From the NCBI RefSeq assembly GCF_026343125.1, contig NZ_JAPEMB010000001.1:8065501-8129500 (forward strand): a stretch of 64,000 nt of DNA, in the 5' to 3' direction. The stretch's first letter is position 1. The number at the start of each line of letters is the position of its first letter. Under the pieces are notes generated by a model that was given only the letters and a program-made list of their open reading frames with translations, made no database searches and had not been told where the DNA came from. A program made the translations under genes and the position numbers. This document shows positions 1 through 8,764 of the stretch, piece after piece. Source of the stretch: Streptomyces sp. NBC_00094 (GTDB lineage Bacteria > Actinomycetota > Actinomycetes > Streptomycetales > Streptomycetaceae).

Positions 1-746
1 GTCATCGCGGTCACCGCGTGGGCACGTCCGACCATCAGGGTCACGACGTCGTCCTGGGTGTGCTCCGCGAGCGGCGCCGACTCCAGTACGGACCGGCCGT
101 CGCGCAGGACGGTGACGGTGTCGCAGACCGCGAAGACCTCCTCCAGTTTGTGACTGACGAAGACCACGCACGTACCGCGCGCGGTGAGCCGCCGGACGAC
201 GTCGAAGAGGCGCTCGGCCTCCTGCGGCGAGAGCGAGGCGGTCGGTTCGTCGAGCAGGAGGACCCGGCTCTCGGTGTGGAGCGCCTTGGCGATCTCCACC
301 AACTGCTGCTGGGCTACCGAGAGTTCGCTCACCGACAGGTGGGGATCGATGTCGAGTCCGAGCTCGGCCAGGCACCGCAGGGCCGGAGCCGTCATGGCCT
401 CCCGGTCGACCAGGCCGCGGCGCGAGGGCGGGTTCTGCAGAGTGATGTTCTCGGCCACGGAGAACCCGGGGATCAGGTTGCGTTCCTGGTGGACGACGCC
501 GATGCCGGCGCGCGTGGCGTCCAGGGGGGAGCGCGGGTGGATCTCCCGGCCGCCCCGGAGCAGCCTGCCGCCCTCGGGCGCGTGCACGCCGGTGATCACC
601 TTGATGAGCGTGGACTTGCCCGCCCCGTTCTCGCCCAGCAGGGCGTGCACGGAGCCGGCCGTGAGCCGCAGACCGACACCGTCGAGCGCGCGGACACCGG
701 GGAAGACCTTGACGATCCGATCGCATTCCAGCAGGACTTCGCTCAT
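1..746 (-). CDS. Sugar ABC importer ATP-binding protein (partial)
   Basis: ATPase subunit of a ribose/xylose-type (RbsA/MglA class) sugar importer, working on the cytoplasmic face with the two permeases that follow. About 248 residues are visible; the C-terminal part lies beyond the window edge. The Walker A motif GENGAGKST is at residues 38-46, followed by a Q-loop region (VVHQERN), an LSVAQQQ signature and a Walker B segment VLLLDEPT. RbsA-type proteins carry two such cassettes in about 500 residues, so only the first is visible. The ATG lies in an ATGA overlap: this gene starts on the last bases of the upstream permease (743-746). That implies translational coupling, with transcription from the binding-protein end of the operon. 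The substrate cannot be read from the sequence. Confidence 0.9.
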   Translation of the reverse strand, partial: MSEVLLECDRIVKVFPGVRALDGVGLRLTAGSVHALLGENGAGKSTLIKVITGVHAPEGGRLLRGGREIHPRSPLDATRAGIGVVHQERNLIPGFSVAENITLQNPPSRRGLVDREAMTAPALRCLAELGLDIDPHLSVSELSVAQQQLVEIAKALHTESRVLLLDEPTASLSPQEAERLFDVVRRLTARGTCVVFVSHKLEEVFAVCDTVTVLRDGRSVLESAPLAEHTQDDVVTLMVGRAHAVTAM

Positions 747-1825
747 CGTGCCTCTCCCGTCGGCGTCGGCGTCGGTACGGCCGTCGGCCGGGGTGTCCCC
801 TCAGGTGGTGCCGTGGGAGCGCAGCCGGGCGTCCTGCCCTTCCTGTCGAGATGGTTCTGGTGGACCCGGCCGCCGACGACCGTGCCGAGGACGACCACCC
901 CGATGAGGAAGTTGACCCAGCTCGGGTCGAGGGAGAACTGTGCCCGCGCGGTGTCGATCAGACGCATCACGAAGGCCGCGAGAACGGTCCCCAGGACCGC
1001 GACGGAGCCGCCGGTCAGGGCCACCCCGCCGATGATGGGTGCGGCGAAGCTGGGCAGCAGCCAGTCGCCGCCGACGCTGCGGTTGACCCCCGGCAGCGAG
1101 GCGGTGGCGGTCATCGCGGCGATGCCCACGAGCAGCCCGGACAGGGTGTGCGCGAGCACGATCTGCCGGTCGGTGGAGATGCCCGACAGCCTGGCGGCCA
1201 GTGGGTTCCCGCCGGACGCCAGCAGCCGCCGCCCCGCGACGGTGCGGTACATGAACCCGGCGAGGAGGACGGCCGCGGCCAGGGCCGTGACGAAGACCAG
1301 CGGGATGTTCAGCGGCGCGGCGCGGCCGAGGTCGCGCAGCGTCGCGGAGTACCCGTCGATCGTGCGGGTCCCCGAGAGGCGGTACTGCGCCCCCAGCAGG
1401 ATGGTCATGGTGCCCAGCGTCACGATGAAGCCGTTGATGCGCGTGACGACGATGAACACGCCGGTCAGCAGGCCGATCAGGGTCGCGCCCAGGACGCCGA
1501 TCAGCACGGCGAGCCCGGCCGGGACGCCCGCGTCGGCCATCAGGACGCCCATCAGGCAGGCGCTGAACCCGCCCAGCGCCCCGACCGCCAGGTTGAGCTG
1601 CCCCACGCACAGGGCGACCATCTGGGCAAGCCCGATGAGGATCGGTGTGGCGAGGTACTGCAGGAACGTACGGACGGAGGGCCCTTCGAAGAAGGTGCCG
1701 GACGAGGAGACGCCGAGAGCGACGTAGCCGACGAGGACCACGGCGAGCAGGGTGGTCGTCGTGGAGCGCGAGAAGCGGCGCAACGCGGACCGAGCCGCCG
1801 CCTTCCGGTCCTGGAACGGGGTCAT
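743..1825 (-). CDS. Sugar ABC importer permease (RbsC-like) 1
   Basis: A 360-residue inner-membrane permease of the BPD_transp_2 (RbsC/AraH/XylH) family. Many hydrophobic segments follow a short basic N-terminus, and the conserved stretch around SGISTDRQIVLAHTLSGLLVGIA is the typical cytoplasmic coupling region. It pairs with the adjacent permease as a heterodimer. Both ends use ATGA overlaps, with the second permease upstream (1822-1825) and the ATPase downstream (743-746), so the order is fixed as one transcriptional unit. The C-terminal 40 residues are hydrophilic and rich in Pro and Thr, a longer tail than in typical RbsC proteins. Confidence 0.9.
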   Translation of the reverse strand: MTPFQDRKAAARSALRRFSRSTTTTLLAVVLVGYVALGVSSSGTFFEGPSVRTFLQYLATPILIGLAQMVALCVGQLNLAVGALGGFSACLMGVLMADAGVPAGLAVLIGVLGATLIGLLTGVFIVVTRINGFIVTLGTMTILLGAQYRLSGTRTIDGYSATLRDLGRAAPLNIPLVFVTALAAAVLLAGFMYRTVAGRRLLASGGNPLAARLSGISTDRQIVLAHTLSGLLVGIAAMTATASLPGVNRSVGGDWLLPSFAAPIIGGVALTGGSVAVLGTVLAAFVMRLIDTARAQFSLDPSWVNFLIGVVVLGTVVGGRVHQNHLDRKGRTPGCAPTAPPEGTPRPTAVPTPTPTGEAR

Positions 1826-2898
1826 GTGGAACGCACCACCTTGCGGTAGGACACGACGGTGCGAACCCGGTCGGCGGACAGGGCCAGGAGCAGGACGCAG
1901 CCGAGGTAGATGTTGAGGCTTTCGAGGCCGACGCCGAGCAGGTCCAGGCCCTTGCGGATGACGCCGACGAGCGTCGTGCCGAGCAGCGCCCCGAGGACGG
2001 AGACGACACCGCCGGTGAGCAGCGTCCCGCCGAGGACCGCTCCGAGGAAGGACGGCAGCATGAAGTCCTCGCCGATGGAGGCGCGGAACGTACCCGTGCC
2101 CACGGCCGCCATGAAGCCGGCCAGCGCCGCGAGCAGACCCGACAGCGCGTGCGCGAGAACGATCCTGCGGCCGGTGGGGATGCCCGACAGCTCGGCGGCC
2201 TTCGGATTGGCGCCGGTGAGCAGCAGCTCACGCCCCATGCGGGTACGGGCGTAGAGGAAGCCGAGGCCGACGAGGGCGAGCAGGGTGAACTGGGCGATCT
2301 GCGGGACGGCGGCGGAGCCGCACACGGGTCCGAGACAGATGTCGGCGAGCGAGGCCGAGCGCATCTCGGTGAGCCCCGCCGGGCGGGTCGTGAACGCGGC
2401 GTTCTCGGTGAGCGCGGAGTACAGGAGGGAGACCAGACCCAGGAGCGCGAAGTCCATCGCCAGGGTCACCACGAACGAGTTCACACCGGTGCGGGCGATG
2501 ATCCACCCGGTCAGCGCGCCGATCGCGCAGCCGGCCGTCAGACACAGCACCAGGCCCAGCGGCAGCGACAGACCGAGCCGGTCGTAGCCGAAGCCGGCGA
2601 AGAACGCGCCGAAGGCCGCCATGCGCCCGACGGCGAGGTTCATGTGCCCGATGGACAGCACCACCATCTGAGCCAGGGCCACCACGGTCAGCGTCGCGAC
2701 GTCCCGCAGCAACGGGAAGAGGACCAGGCGCTCGTCGAAGAAGGCCGGCCGGGCCACGCCGAACAGCGCGCCGAGCAGGACGATCAGGACGAGCAGGCCC
2801 ATCCGCTGGTTGACCCGGAACGGCAGCCGGTGCGCGCGCCGCGCACCCTCCGTGGGGCGGCCGGTCCCGCTCTCGGGCGGGGCTACGGCGGTCTTCAC
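1822..2898 (-). CDS. Sugar ABC importer permease (RbsC-like) 2
   Basis: A 358-residue membrane permease of the same BPD_transp_2 family as its downstream neighbour. It has a basic cytoplasmic N-terminus, then about eight to ten hydrophobic segments, and the coupling-region motif SGIPTGRRIVLAHALSG that closely parallels the other permease. The paralogous pair suggests a heterodimeric channel. Its ATG sits in an ATGA overlap with the stop of the enolase-superfamily gene (2895-2898). The pair with one ATPase and one binding protein makes a complete importer, apart from the part cut off by the window edge. Confidence 0.9.
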   Translation of the reverse strand: MKTAVAPPESGTGRPTEGARRAHRLPFRVNQRMGLLVLIVLLGALFGVARPAFFDERLVLFPLLRDVATLTVVALAQMVVLSIGHMNLAVGRMAAFGAFFAGFGYDRLGLSLPLGLVLCLTAGCAIGALTGWIIARTGVNSFVVTLAMDFALLGLVSLLYSALTENAAFTTRPAGLTEMRSASLADICLGPVCGSAAVPQIAQFTLLALVGLGFLYARTRMGRELLLTGANPKAAELSGIPTGRRIVLAHALSGLLAALAGFMAAVGTGTFRASIGEDFMLPSFLGAVLGGTLLTGGVVSVLGALLGTTLVGVIRKGLDLLGVGLESLNIYLGCVLLLALSADRVRTVVSYRKVVRST

Positions 2899-3983
2899 GA
2901 GACCCTCCGGTCGTCGAGGGCGTCCCTGTCCCAGTCGATGCCGATGCCCGGCTCGTCCGGGGCGACGGCCAGCCCGTCACGCACGGTCAGCTCGGTGCGG
3001 GTGACCGCGCGCAACTGCGGGATGTACTCGACGTACGCGCCGTTGGAGACCGCGGCGACGAGACTGACGTGCAGCTCCATCAGGAAGTGCGGGCAGACCT
3101 GGACGTTGAAGGTCTCGGCGAGGTGCGCGACCTTCAGCCACGGCGATATCCCGCCGACGCGCGCCACGTCCACCTGCACCACGGAGGCGGCACCGGACTC
3201 CAGATAGCTCCGGAACTGCATCGGCGCGTACATCGACTCGCCGACCGCGATCGGGATCCGGGTCGAGCGGGCGAGCCGGGCGTGCCCGCTGACGTCGTCC
3301 GCGGGCATGGGCTCCTCGAACCAGTACGGGTCGTACGGTTCGAGGGCGGCGGCCAGCTGCACCGCGGAGGAGAGCGACTGCGACTGGTTCGCGTCGGTCA
3401 TGATGTGCAGGTTCGGGCCGACGGCCTCCCGTACGGCGCGCAGCCGTTCGGCGTCCTCGGCGGCGTGCGGCTTGCCCACCTTGATCTTGACGCCGGAGAA
3501 CCGCGCCCGCTGCGCCGCGAGGGCCGACTCGACGAGCTCCTCGGTGGACAGGTGGAGCCAGCCCCCCTCGGTGTCGTACACCGGGATCTCCCGGCGGTGG
3601 CCGCCGGCCAGCCGCCACAGCGGTTCGCCGGCGCGCTTGCAGCGCAGGTCCCACAGGGCCGTGTCGATCGCGGCGAGCGCGAGCGAGGTGATGGCGCCGG
3701 TGGTGGTGGCACGGGTCAGGCCGAACAGCTCCTGCCAGAGCCCCTCCACGTTGCGGGCGTCCTTGCCGGCCAGCAGGGGCAGGAGGTGGTCGCGCAGCAG
3801 GGCCAGGACGGAGCTGCCGCCGGTGCCGATCGTGTACGCGTAGCCGGTTCCCTCGATGCCGTCCGTCGTGGCCAGGGTGACGAGGATGGTCTCCTGTTTG
3901 ACGAAGGACTGCACGGCGTCGGTGCGGTCGGTCTCCACCGCGATGTCGGCCAGCAGGGCCGTCGCTTTCGTGATGATGGTCAT
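2895..3983 (-). CDS. Mandelate racemase/enolase-superfamily enzyme
   Basis: A 362-residue enzyme of the mandelate racemase subgroup, expected to abstract a proton alpha to a carboxylate, usually dehydrating or epimerising an acid sugar. Visible active-site parts in order are the KIK (KxK) base motif in SGVKIKVGK, metal ligands in TDANQ, WFEEP and GES, the Asp of QVDVARVGG, and the His of CPHFLMELH, which complete the Asp-His dyad of this subgroup. The N-terminal capping domain and the barrel are both full length. The start is the ATG at 3983 (MTIITK); an open frame runs further upstream but crosses the binding-protein gene and is not coding. Lying inside a sugar ABC operon, it probably handles the imported compound or its oxidised form; an acid-sugar dehydratase is the best guess, the substrate unknown. 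Confidence 0.88.
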   Translation of the reverse strand: MTIITKATALLADIAVETDRTDAVQSFVKQETILVTLATTDGIEGTGYAYTIGTGGSSVLALLRDHLLPLLAGKDARNVEGLWQELFGLTRATTTGAITSLALAAIDTALWDLRCKRAGEPLWRLAGGHRREIPVYDTEGGWLHLSTEELVESALAAQRARFSGVKIKVGKPHAAEDAERLRAVREAVGPNLHIMTDANQSQSLSSAVQLAAALEPYDPYWFEEPMPADDVSGHARLARSTRIPIAVGESMYAPMQFRSYLESGAASVVQVDVARVGGISPWLKVAHLAETFNVQVCPHFLMELHVSLVAAVSNGAYVEYIPQLRAVTRTELTVRDGLAVAPDEPGIGIDWDRDALDDRRVS

Positions 3984-4021
3984 GCGCGTGTGCTGACTTT
4001 CTCTCGTCGTGCCGGGGACGG

Positions 4022-5119
4022 TCAGCCGCAGGAGAGGTACTCGTCCGCGAACTTCTTCTTCAGCTCCACGGTCTTGGCCTTGCGCGCGTCGTCGTAGTCG
4101 GCGACGTTCTGCCGGGTGACCACGAAGGATCCGGAGTCGACGATCAGGCCCGGCTGCTTCATCGCGCACTGCTTGCTCTGGAGCAGGGCGAGCGCCCAGG
4201 CGCCGATCTCGGCCTGACCCACGGGGTTCTGCACGACGGTGGCGCTCACGGAGCCGTTCTTGATCGAGGACAGGATCTTGGCGTCGTCGTCGATGGCCAC
4301 GACCTTGGCCTTCGAGCCGGTCTCCTGGACGGCCTCGGCGGCGGCGACCGCGGGGTTGTAGGCGGTGGTGACGATGCCCTGGATCTGCGAGCCCTTGGTC
4401 GCGAGCAGGTCGGAGACGGCCTTCTGCGCGGTCTGGAGGTCCTTGTCGATGTCGGTGATGTTCTGGAGCAGGGAGACCTTGCCGCCGGACTCCTCCACGG
4501 CCTTCTGTACGCCCTTGATCCGCAGCTGCGTGTTGGCGTCGACGTTGTTGCCCGTCAGATGGACGAGCGTGCCCTTGCCACCCATCGCCTCGATGGTGGC
4601 CTTGGCCGCCTTGTAGGCGGCGAGTTCGACATCGGTGGAGAGGCAGAAGTCGGCCGCGTTCTTGCCGTTGGCGGGGCACGAGGCCAGGGACGCCACAGCG
4701 AAGCCCTGGGACTTGAGGTCGGCGAAGGTGGTGTTGATGTCGGTGGGGGAGACCCCGAAGACGCCGAAGGCGTTGTAGCCGCGCGCGGCCAGGGTGGAGA
4801 GGAGGTTGTTCTGCTTCTGCTGGTCCCACTCGGCGGTCTCGTCGAAGGTGACGTCGCCCAGCTTGAGCGCCTTCCCGGCGTCCGCGCCCGCCTGCTTCCA
4901 GGGCTGGAAGTACGGGTGGGCGCCGCCCGGGACCAGGGCGACCTTGGTGCCGGAGCCGTCGGCGAGTTCGGCGGTGCCGGTGCCGGTGCCGGCAGCGGAC
5001 GTGGCGGGGGTGTCGCCGGTGGCTCCGGTGTCGCCCGAGCTCTTCACGGTGCACGCCGAGGCGGACACGAGGGCGAGGAGGGTGGCGGCTGCTGCTACTG
5101 CGGTTCTGCGACGCGTCAT
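4022..5119 (-). CDS. Sugar-binding lipoprotein of ABC importer
   Basis: A 365-residue periplasmic-type solute-binding protein (Peripla_BP_4, the ribose/galactose/rhizopine-binding class) that would capture substrate outside the membrane. The N-terminus has a twin-basic start, a hydrophobic core and a lipobox ending in Cys23 (VSASAC), so it should be a lipoprotein. A Gly/Thr-rich linker precedes the mature domain. Motifs typical of the family include the region GTLVHLTGNNVDANTQLR and DLLATKGSQIQGIVTT. It is the first gene of the minus-strand operon, 38 bases before the enolase-superfamily gene. An operator-like inverted repeat lies 19 bases upstream of its start, facing the divergent GntR regulator. 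Confidence 0.9.
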   Translation of the reverse strand: MTRRRTAVAAAATLLALVSASACTVKSSGDTGATGDTPATSAAGTGTGTAELADGSGTKVALVPGGAHPYFQPWKQAGADAGKALKLGDVTFDETAEWDQQKQNNLLSTLAARGYNAFGVFGVSPTDINTTFADLKSQGFAVASLASCPANGKNAADFCLSTDVELAAYKAAKATIEAMGGKGTLVHLTGNNVDANTQLRIKGVQKAVEESGGKVSLLQNITDIDKDLQTAQKAVSDLLATKGSQIQGIVTTAYNPAVAAAEAVQETGSKAKVVAIDDDAKILSSIKNGSVSATVVQNPVGQAEIGAWALALLQSKQCAMKQPGLIVDSGSFVVTRQNVADYDDARKAKTVELKKKFADEYLSCG

Positions 5120-5137
5120 GGTGACTGCCCTCGACTT

Positions 5138-5153
5138 GAATCAAATAGGATTC
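5138..5153. promoter_or_regulatory. Operator-like inverted repeat before the sugar ABC operon
   Basis: The site reads GAATCAAATAGGATTC: arms GAATC and GATTC around a 6-base spacer. A closely related sequence precedes the divergent GntR gene. Shared positions are ATC, two variable bases, then ATAGGATTC. Inferred to be the binding site of the GntR/FCD regulator that starts at 5325. Confidence 0.55.
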
Positions 5154-5303
5154 TGTTGCCCGTGATGCTGCGGTAGGGGCTGTCGCCTCGTCAAGGGGTG
5201 TGCGTCAGGCATCCTGAAATCTCCTCCGTGCTTCGAGGGGAGTCGCGCGGAAGAGGGGGGTGGACGGACTTCGTCGTGACAGGGCATGGACTCCACCGGG
5301 CAT

Positions 5304-5319
5304 CGATCGCATAGGATTC
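5304..5319. promoter_or_regulatory. Second operator-like site before the GntR regulator
   Basis: This site reads CGATCGCATAGGATTC and matches the site at 5138-5153 over ATC and ATAGGATTC. It ends 5 bases before the proposed regulator start, so binding here would block the regulator's own expression. The inverted symmetry is weaker than in the first site. Confidence 0.45.
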
Positions 5320-5324
5320 CGTGT

Positions 5325-6002
5325 ATGGGGAGAGATGCGAGCGTGCGGCGGGAAGTGCTGACGGACAGCGTCTACGAGGCCGTCAAGGCGATGGTCATGG
5401 ACCACGTGATCCAGCCGGGCGCCAGGGTGGGCATCGACGCGCTGTCCCGTTCGCTCGGCGTCTCGCCCACGCCGGTACGCGAGGCCCTGGCCCGCCTCGA
5501 ATCGGACGGACTGGTCGTCAAGCGATCGCTCTCCGGCTACCGGGCCACGGTCCTCCTGGACCGGCGTGGCGTGGAGGAGCTGTTCGAGATGCGGCTGCTG
5601 CTGGAGCCGAGAGCCGCGGCCCTGGCGGCGGAGCATGTCGGCGAGGCGGAGCTCGACCGGATCGAGGCCCTGGTGGAGGAGATGCAGGGGCTCCCGGACA
5701 AGGGCGAAAGCTACGCCGTGTACGGCCGCTTCGCGGTGCTGGACCAGCGGTTCCACGACGCGCTCGCCGTCGCGTCCGGCCGCACCATGCTCGCGGCGGC
5801 CGTGGAACGGCTGCACACGCACCTGCACCTGTTCCGGCTCAGTCCGGTCGCGGGTGGCAGCCCCGCCACGATGGGGGAGCACAGCCGCATCCTGCGGGCG
5901 GTCCTGCGACGTCACCCGGAGCGCGCGGCGGAGGCCATGCGGGAACACCTGGAGCTCAGCCTGGACCGTCACCTCGGCCGGTACCGGAACGAAGGTGCCT
6001 GA
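5325..6002 (+). CDS. GntR-family (FCD domain) transcriptional regulator
   Basis: Transcription factor of about 225 residues, divergent from the sugar ABC operon. The N-terminal winged helix-turn-helix is clear (GARVGIDALSRSLGVSPTPV, then REALARLESDGLV). It is followed by an all-helical FCD effector domain whose metal/ligand residues are expected in RFAVLDQRFHDAL and the MGEHSRILRAV segment. FCD regulators usually respond to organic or sugar acids, which suits the enolase-superfamily enzyme across the divide. The ATG at 5325 was chosen because the frame upstream encodes the operator region; there is no good Shine-Dalgarno sequence, so a leaderless transcript or a slightly later GTG is possible. 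It likely represses the importer operon and itself. Confidence 0.88.
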   Translation: MGRDASVRREVLTDSVYEAVKAMVMDHVIQPGARVGIDALSRSLGVSPTPVREALARLESDGLVVKRSLSGYRATVLLDRRGVEELFEMRLLLEPRAAALAAEHVGEAELDRIEALVEEMQGLPDKGESYAVYGRFAVLDQRFHDALAVASGRTMLAAAVERLHTHLHLFRLSPVAGGSPATMGEHSRILRAVLRRHPERAAEAMREHLELSLDRHLGRYRNEGA

Positions 6003-6023
6003 CCACTCGCGCCGCCCATGCTG

Positions 6024-6034
6024 TGGTCGGACCA
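6024..6034. promoter_or_regulatory. FadR-type operator palindrome TGGTCGGACCA
   Basis: An 11-base perfect inverted repeat of the form TGGTC-N-GACCA, matching the known FadR-subfamily operator pattern TGGTnnnACCA. A TAGGAT hexamer (6039-6044) just after it could be a -10 box. It lies 66 bases before the second GntR gene, so autoregulation is likely. Confidence 0.5.
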
Positions 6035-6100
6035 TAGTTAGGATGGCCGGATCGGGGTGCGGTGCGGTTCGCGCCCGGTCAACGAGATGGGGAGGTATCC

Positions 6101-6859
6101 GTGACGGCCCAGTGGCGCCCCGTGCGGCAGTCGCGGACGCATGAGCTCGTACTGGAGAGCATCGAGCGGCAGGTGCTCGCCGGCGAACTGAAGGCGGGAG
6201 ACCGCCTGCCGCCCGAGCGGGAGCTGGCTCCGGCGCTCGGAGTGAGCCGGTCCGCCCTGCGCGAGGCCCTGCGGGTCATGGAGACGATCGGCGTCCTGGT
6301 CGCCAACGTCGGGCGCGGTCCGGACGCCGGTGCCCGCATCGTGCGCAACCCGGATGACGCGCTCGGCCGGGTGCTTCGCCTTCACCTGGCCCTCGGCAGC
6401 TACGGACTCGAGGACGTACTCGAGGCGCGTGTGGTGCTGGAGCGCTCCAGCTTCGAGGCGGCCGCCCGGTCCGCGTCCGAGGAGGTCCTGGCCGAGGCTC
6501 AGGAGCTGCTCGGCCGGATGCGCGAGGCCGAGGCCGACGTGCCCCTCTTCAACGAACTGGACACCGCCTTTCATGTGTTGATCGCCCGGGCGTCGGGAAA
6601 CCGGCTGATCTCCACGCTGACCTCCGCGGTCCGAGAGTCCGTGCGGACCTTGATCCTCCAGGCGGAGGAAGGGGCCGAGGACTGGGCGGCGACCGCCGCG
6701 GGGCTCAACGCCGAGCACGAGGAGCTGCTCCGCCTGCTCGCGGCCGGCGAGGGGTCGGCGGCGGCCGACCTCGTGGAACGGCACATCCGCGGGTTCCACG
6801 GCGCGGTCGTCGGTGACCGCGAGGGCGGTGCGCCGGCCCGGGAGACCCCGGATCCCTGA
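6101..6859 (+). CDS. FadR-subfamily GntR transcriptional regulator
   Basis: Regulator of 252 residues. The N-terminal winged helix is typical of FadR (LKAGDRLPPERELAPALGVS, then RSALREALRVME), followed by an FCD-type helical domain containing FNELDTAFHVLIARASGNRL and a final EHEELLRLLAAGE helix. The GTG at 6101 was chosen because GGGGAGG lies 7 bases upstream; an ATG frame begins earlier at 6062 but without a ribosome site. It follows the first GntR gene by about 100 bases and has its own palindromic operator. It may control the importer operon as well as the first regulator, or distant genes; the sequence does not decide. Confidence 0.88.
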   Translation: MTAQWRPVRQSRTHELVLESIERQVLAGELKAGDRLPPERELAPALGVSRSALREALRVMETIGVLVANVGRGPDAGARIVRNPDDALGRVLRLHLALGSYGLEDVLEARVVLERSSFEAAARSASEEVLAEAQELLGRMREAEADVPLFNELDTAFHVLIARASGNRLISTLTSAVRESVRTLILQAEEGAEDWAATAAGLNAEHEELLRLLAAGEGSAAADLVERHIRGFHGAVVGDREGGAPARETPDP

Positions 6860-6957
6860 CGCGGTGAAGGCGCCGACGCCGCTGACCAGCCACCGCTCCG
6901 GTCGGTTGCGCGTCCCGTCGCCGCAGCATGATCCGCCGGACAGGCCGCCGGTTGTTC

Positions 6958-8709
6958 CTACTCCTCGGTGGGGCCGAGGTCGGGCGTCTCGCGGAAGTCG
7001 ACGGTACGGGCCCGGGGGCCGGCGTGGAGTTCCAGGACGACGACCTCGTTCGTGCCGGCGCGCAGGACGGGGGCGGGGACGTACAGCGAGCGCTGCGGGC
7101 CGCGGGACCAGTAGCGGCCGAGCGGGAAGCCGTTCACCCAGGCGTTGCCCTTGGTCCAGCCGTCGAGGTGGAGGAAGGTGTCGGCCGCCTCGGTGACCTC
7201 GAAGGTGCCCCGGTGGAAGGCCGGGCCCACGGGAGTCGAGGTGGTGACGGAGAAGGGGATGTCCTCCTGTCCGGTGAGCGGAAGCGGCCGGTTCGTCCAG
7301 GCCACCGGCTCGACGCCGTCGAGGAGGACCGCGCCGAGGAGTCCCTTGCGGTCGTGGATGCCCTGGCCGTAGTTCACCCGGCCCTGGTTCTCCACCAGGA
7401 TCGAGAGCACGCTGCCGGCCCGGGGAACGGTGAAGGCCAGGGAGTGCTCGTGGTTCTCGCGCTCCAGGACGCCCACCGGCTGCCCGTCGACGAAGACCTG
7501 GGCACGGTCGCGGACGTGCTCGATCTCCAGCAGGGTGGGTCCGCGCAGCGGCAGGGTGGTCTCGTAGAGGACGAAGCCGAAGTCCTGCTCCAGCTCCTCC
7601 ATGGTCAGCGGCCGACGGGAGTCGATCCGCGGCGCCGACGCCGCCGCGCTCGGCAGCAGCTCGGCGCTCTCGGTCAACCTGACGGCGGAGACGGCCAGTT
7701 TGGCGCCCGGGGCGGGGACGGGGCCGCTCGGCACGGGCGCGTACTTGGCGATGACGTCGCGGAAGGCGGTGTACTTCTCCGTCGGGTCGCCGGCCTCGTC
7801 GAGCGGGGCGTCGTAGTCGTAGGAGGTGACGGTGGGGCGGTAGGTGTGCTTGTCGTTGGCGCCGTTGGTGAAGCCGAAGTTCGTACCGCCGTGGAACATG
7901 TAGAAGTTGACGGAGGCTCCGTCGGCGAGCACCTCGTCGAGCTCGCGGGCGGCGTCGCCGGAGTCGCGGACCACGTGCCGGGCGCCCCAGCGGTCGAACC
8001 AGCCGATCCAGAACTCCGTCGTCATCAGCGGCCCCTCGGGGCGCAGCGCCCGGAGGGCGGCCAGGTGGTGGGCCGAGCGGCTGCCGAAGTTGGCGGTGGC
8101 GAGGACACCGGGCAGGGCGCCCCGCTCCAGGTCGACCGGCTGGTCGCAGGTGAACAGGGGGACGTCGACGCCGTGGCCGCGCAGCGCGTCGGCGATGTGC
8201 TGCAGATAGGCGGTGTCGTCGCCGTAGGCCCCGTACTCGTTCTCCACCTGTACGGCGAGGATAGGACCGCCCTGCGAGGCGAGGTGCCGGCGGAGCGGGG
8301 GGAACAGCCGGCCGAAGAAGTCGTCCAGCGCCGCCAGGAACCGGGGATCACGGGAGCGCAGCCGTATGTCCGGCTCACTGAGCAGCCACGAGGGCAGACC
8401 GCCGCCCTCCCACTCCGCGCAGATGTACGGGCCGGGGCGCAGCAGGACGTGCAGCCCTTCGGCGGCGGCGAGATCGAGGAAGCGGGGCAGGTCGAGCCCG
8501 CCGTCCAGCACGAAACGGTCGGGGCGCGGCTGGTGAAGGTTCCAGGGGACATAGGTCTCGACGGTGTTGAGTCCCATGAGCCGCGCCTTGCGGAGCCGGT
8601 CCTGCCACTGCTCGGGATGGACCCGGAAGTAGTGCAGCCCGCCGGACAGGAAACGGAAAGGTCGGCCGTCGAGCAGGAATCCGGCCTTGTCTGTCTGGAG
8701 AACGGGCAT
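6958..8709 (-). CDS. Beta-galactosidase, glycoside hydrolase family 35
   Basis: A 583-residue retaining glycosidase that would release terminal beta-galactose. The GH35 barrel is recognised from GGLHYFRVHP, NTVETYVPWNLHQP and RPGPYICAEWEGGGLPSWL. The acid/base is Glu158 in VENEYG and the nucleophile Glu232 in TTEFWIGWFDRWG. C-terminal beta-rich domains follow. No signal peptide is visible from the ATG at 8709, so it is probably cytoplasmic; AGGAG lies 12 bases upstream. The open frame continues upstream to 8805 but through an operator, so the shorter start is preferred. It is convergent with the FadR regulator and lies downstream of a sugar-binding lipoprotein with its own operator copy, suggesting joint control by an unseen LacI-family repressor. 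Confidence 0.92.
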   Translation of the reverse strand: MPVLQTDKAGFLLDGRPFRFLSGGLHYFRVHPEQWQDRLRKARLMGLNTVETYVPWNLHQPRPDRFVLDGGLDLPRFLDLAAAEGLHVLLRPGPYICAEWEGGGLPSWLLSEPDIRLRSRDPRFLAALDDFFGRLFPPLRRHLASQGGPILAVQVENEYGAYGDDTAYLQHIADALRGHGVDVPLFTCDQPVDLERGALPGVLATANFGSRSAHHLAALRALRPEGPLMTTEFWIGWFDRWGARHVVRDSGDAARELDEVLADGASVNFYMFHGGTNFGFTNGANDKHTYRPTVTSYDYDAPLDEAGDPTEKYTAFRDVIAKYAPVPSGPVPAPGAKLAVSAVRLTESAELLPSAAASAPRIDSRRPLTMEELEQDFGFVLYETTLPLRGPTLLEIEHVRDRAQVFVDGQPVGVLERENHEHSLAFTVPRAGSVLSILVENQGRVNYGQGIHDRKGLLGAVLLDGVEPVAWTNRPLPLTGQEDIPFSVTTSTPVGPAFHRGTFEVTEAADTFLHLDGWTKGNAWVNGFPLGRYWSRGPQRSLYVPAPVLRAGTNEVVVLELHAGPRARTVDFRETPDLGPTEE

Positions 8710-8764
8710 GCGCTGCTTGCTCCTGTACGTGAAGGGTCGTGCGGGTGGAGACGTCGCACGCTGC

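Noticed and set aside
18..1727. Long plus-strand open frame of 569 codons
   Set aside because: It is the antisense of two overlapping ABC genes with clear domains on the minus strand; the translated protein is low-complexity and has no family.
2895..5144. Single 749-codon frame covering the enolase-superfamily gene and upstream
   Set aside because: Only the last 362 residues are enzyme; the N-terminal part is Arg/His-rich out-of-frame reading of the binding-protein gene.
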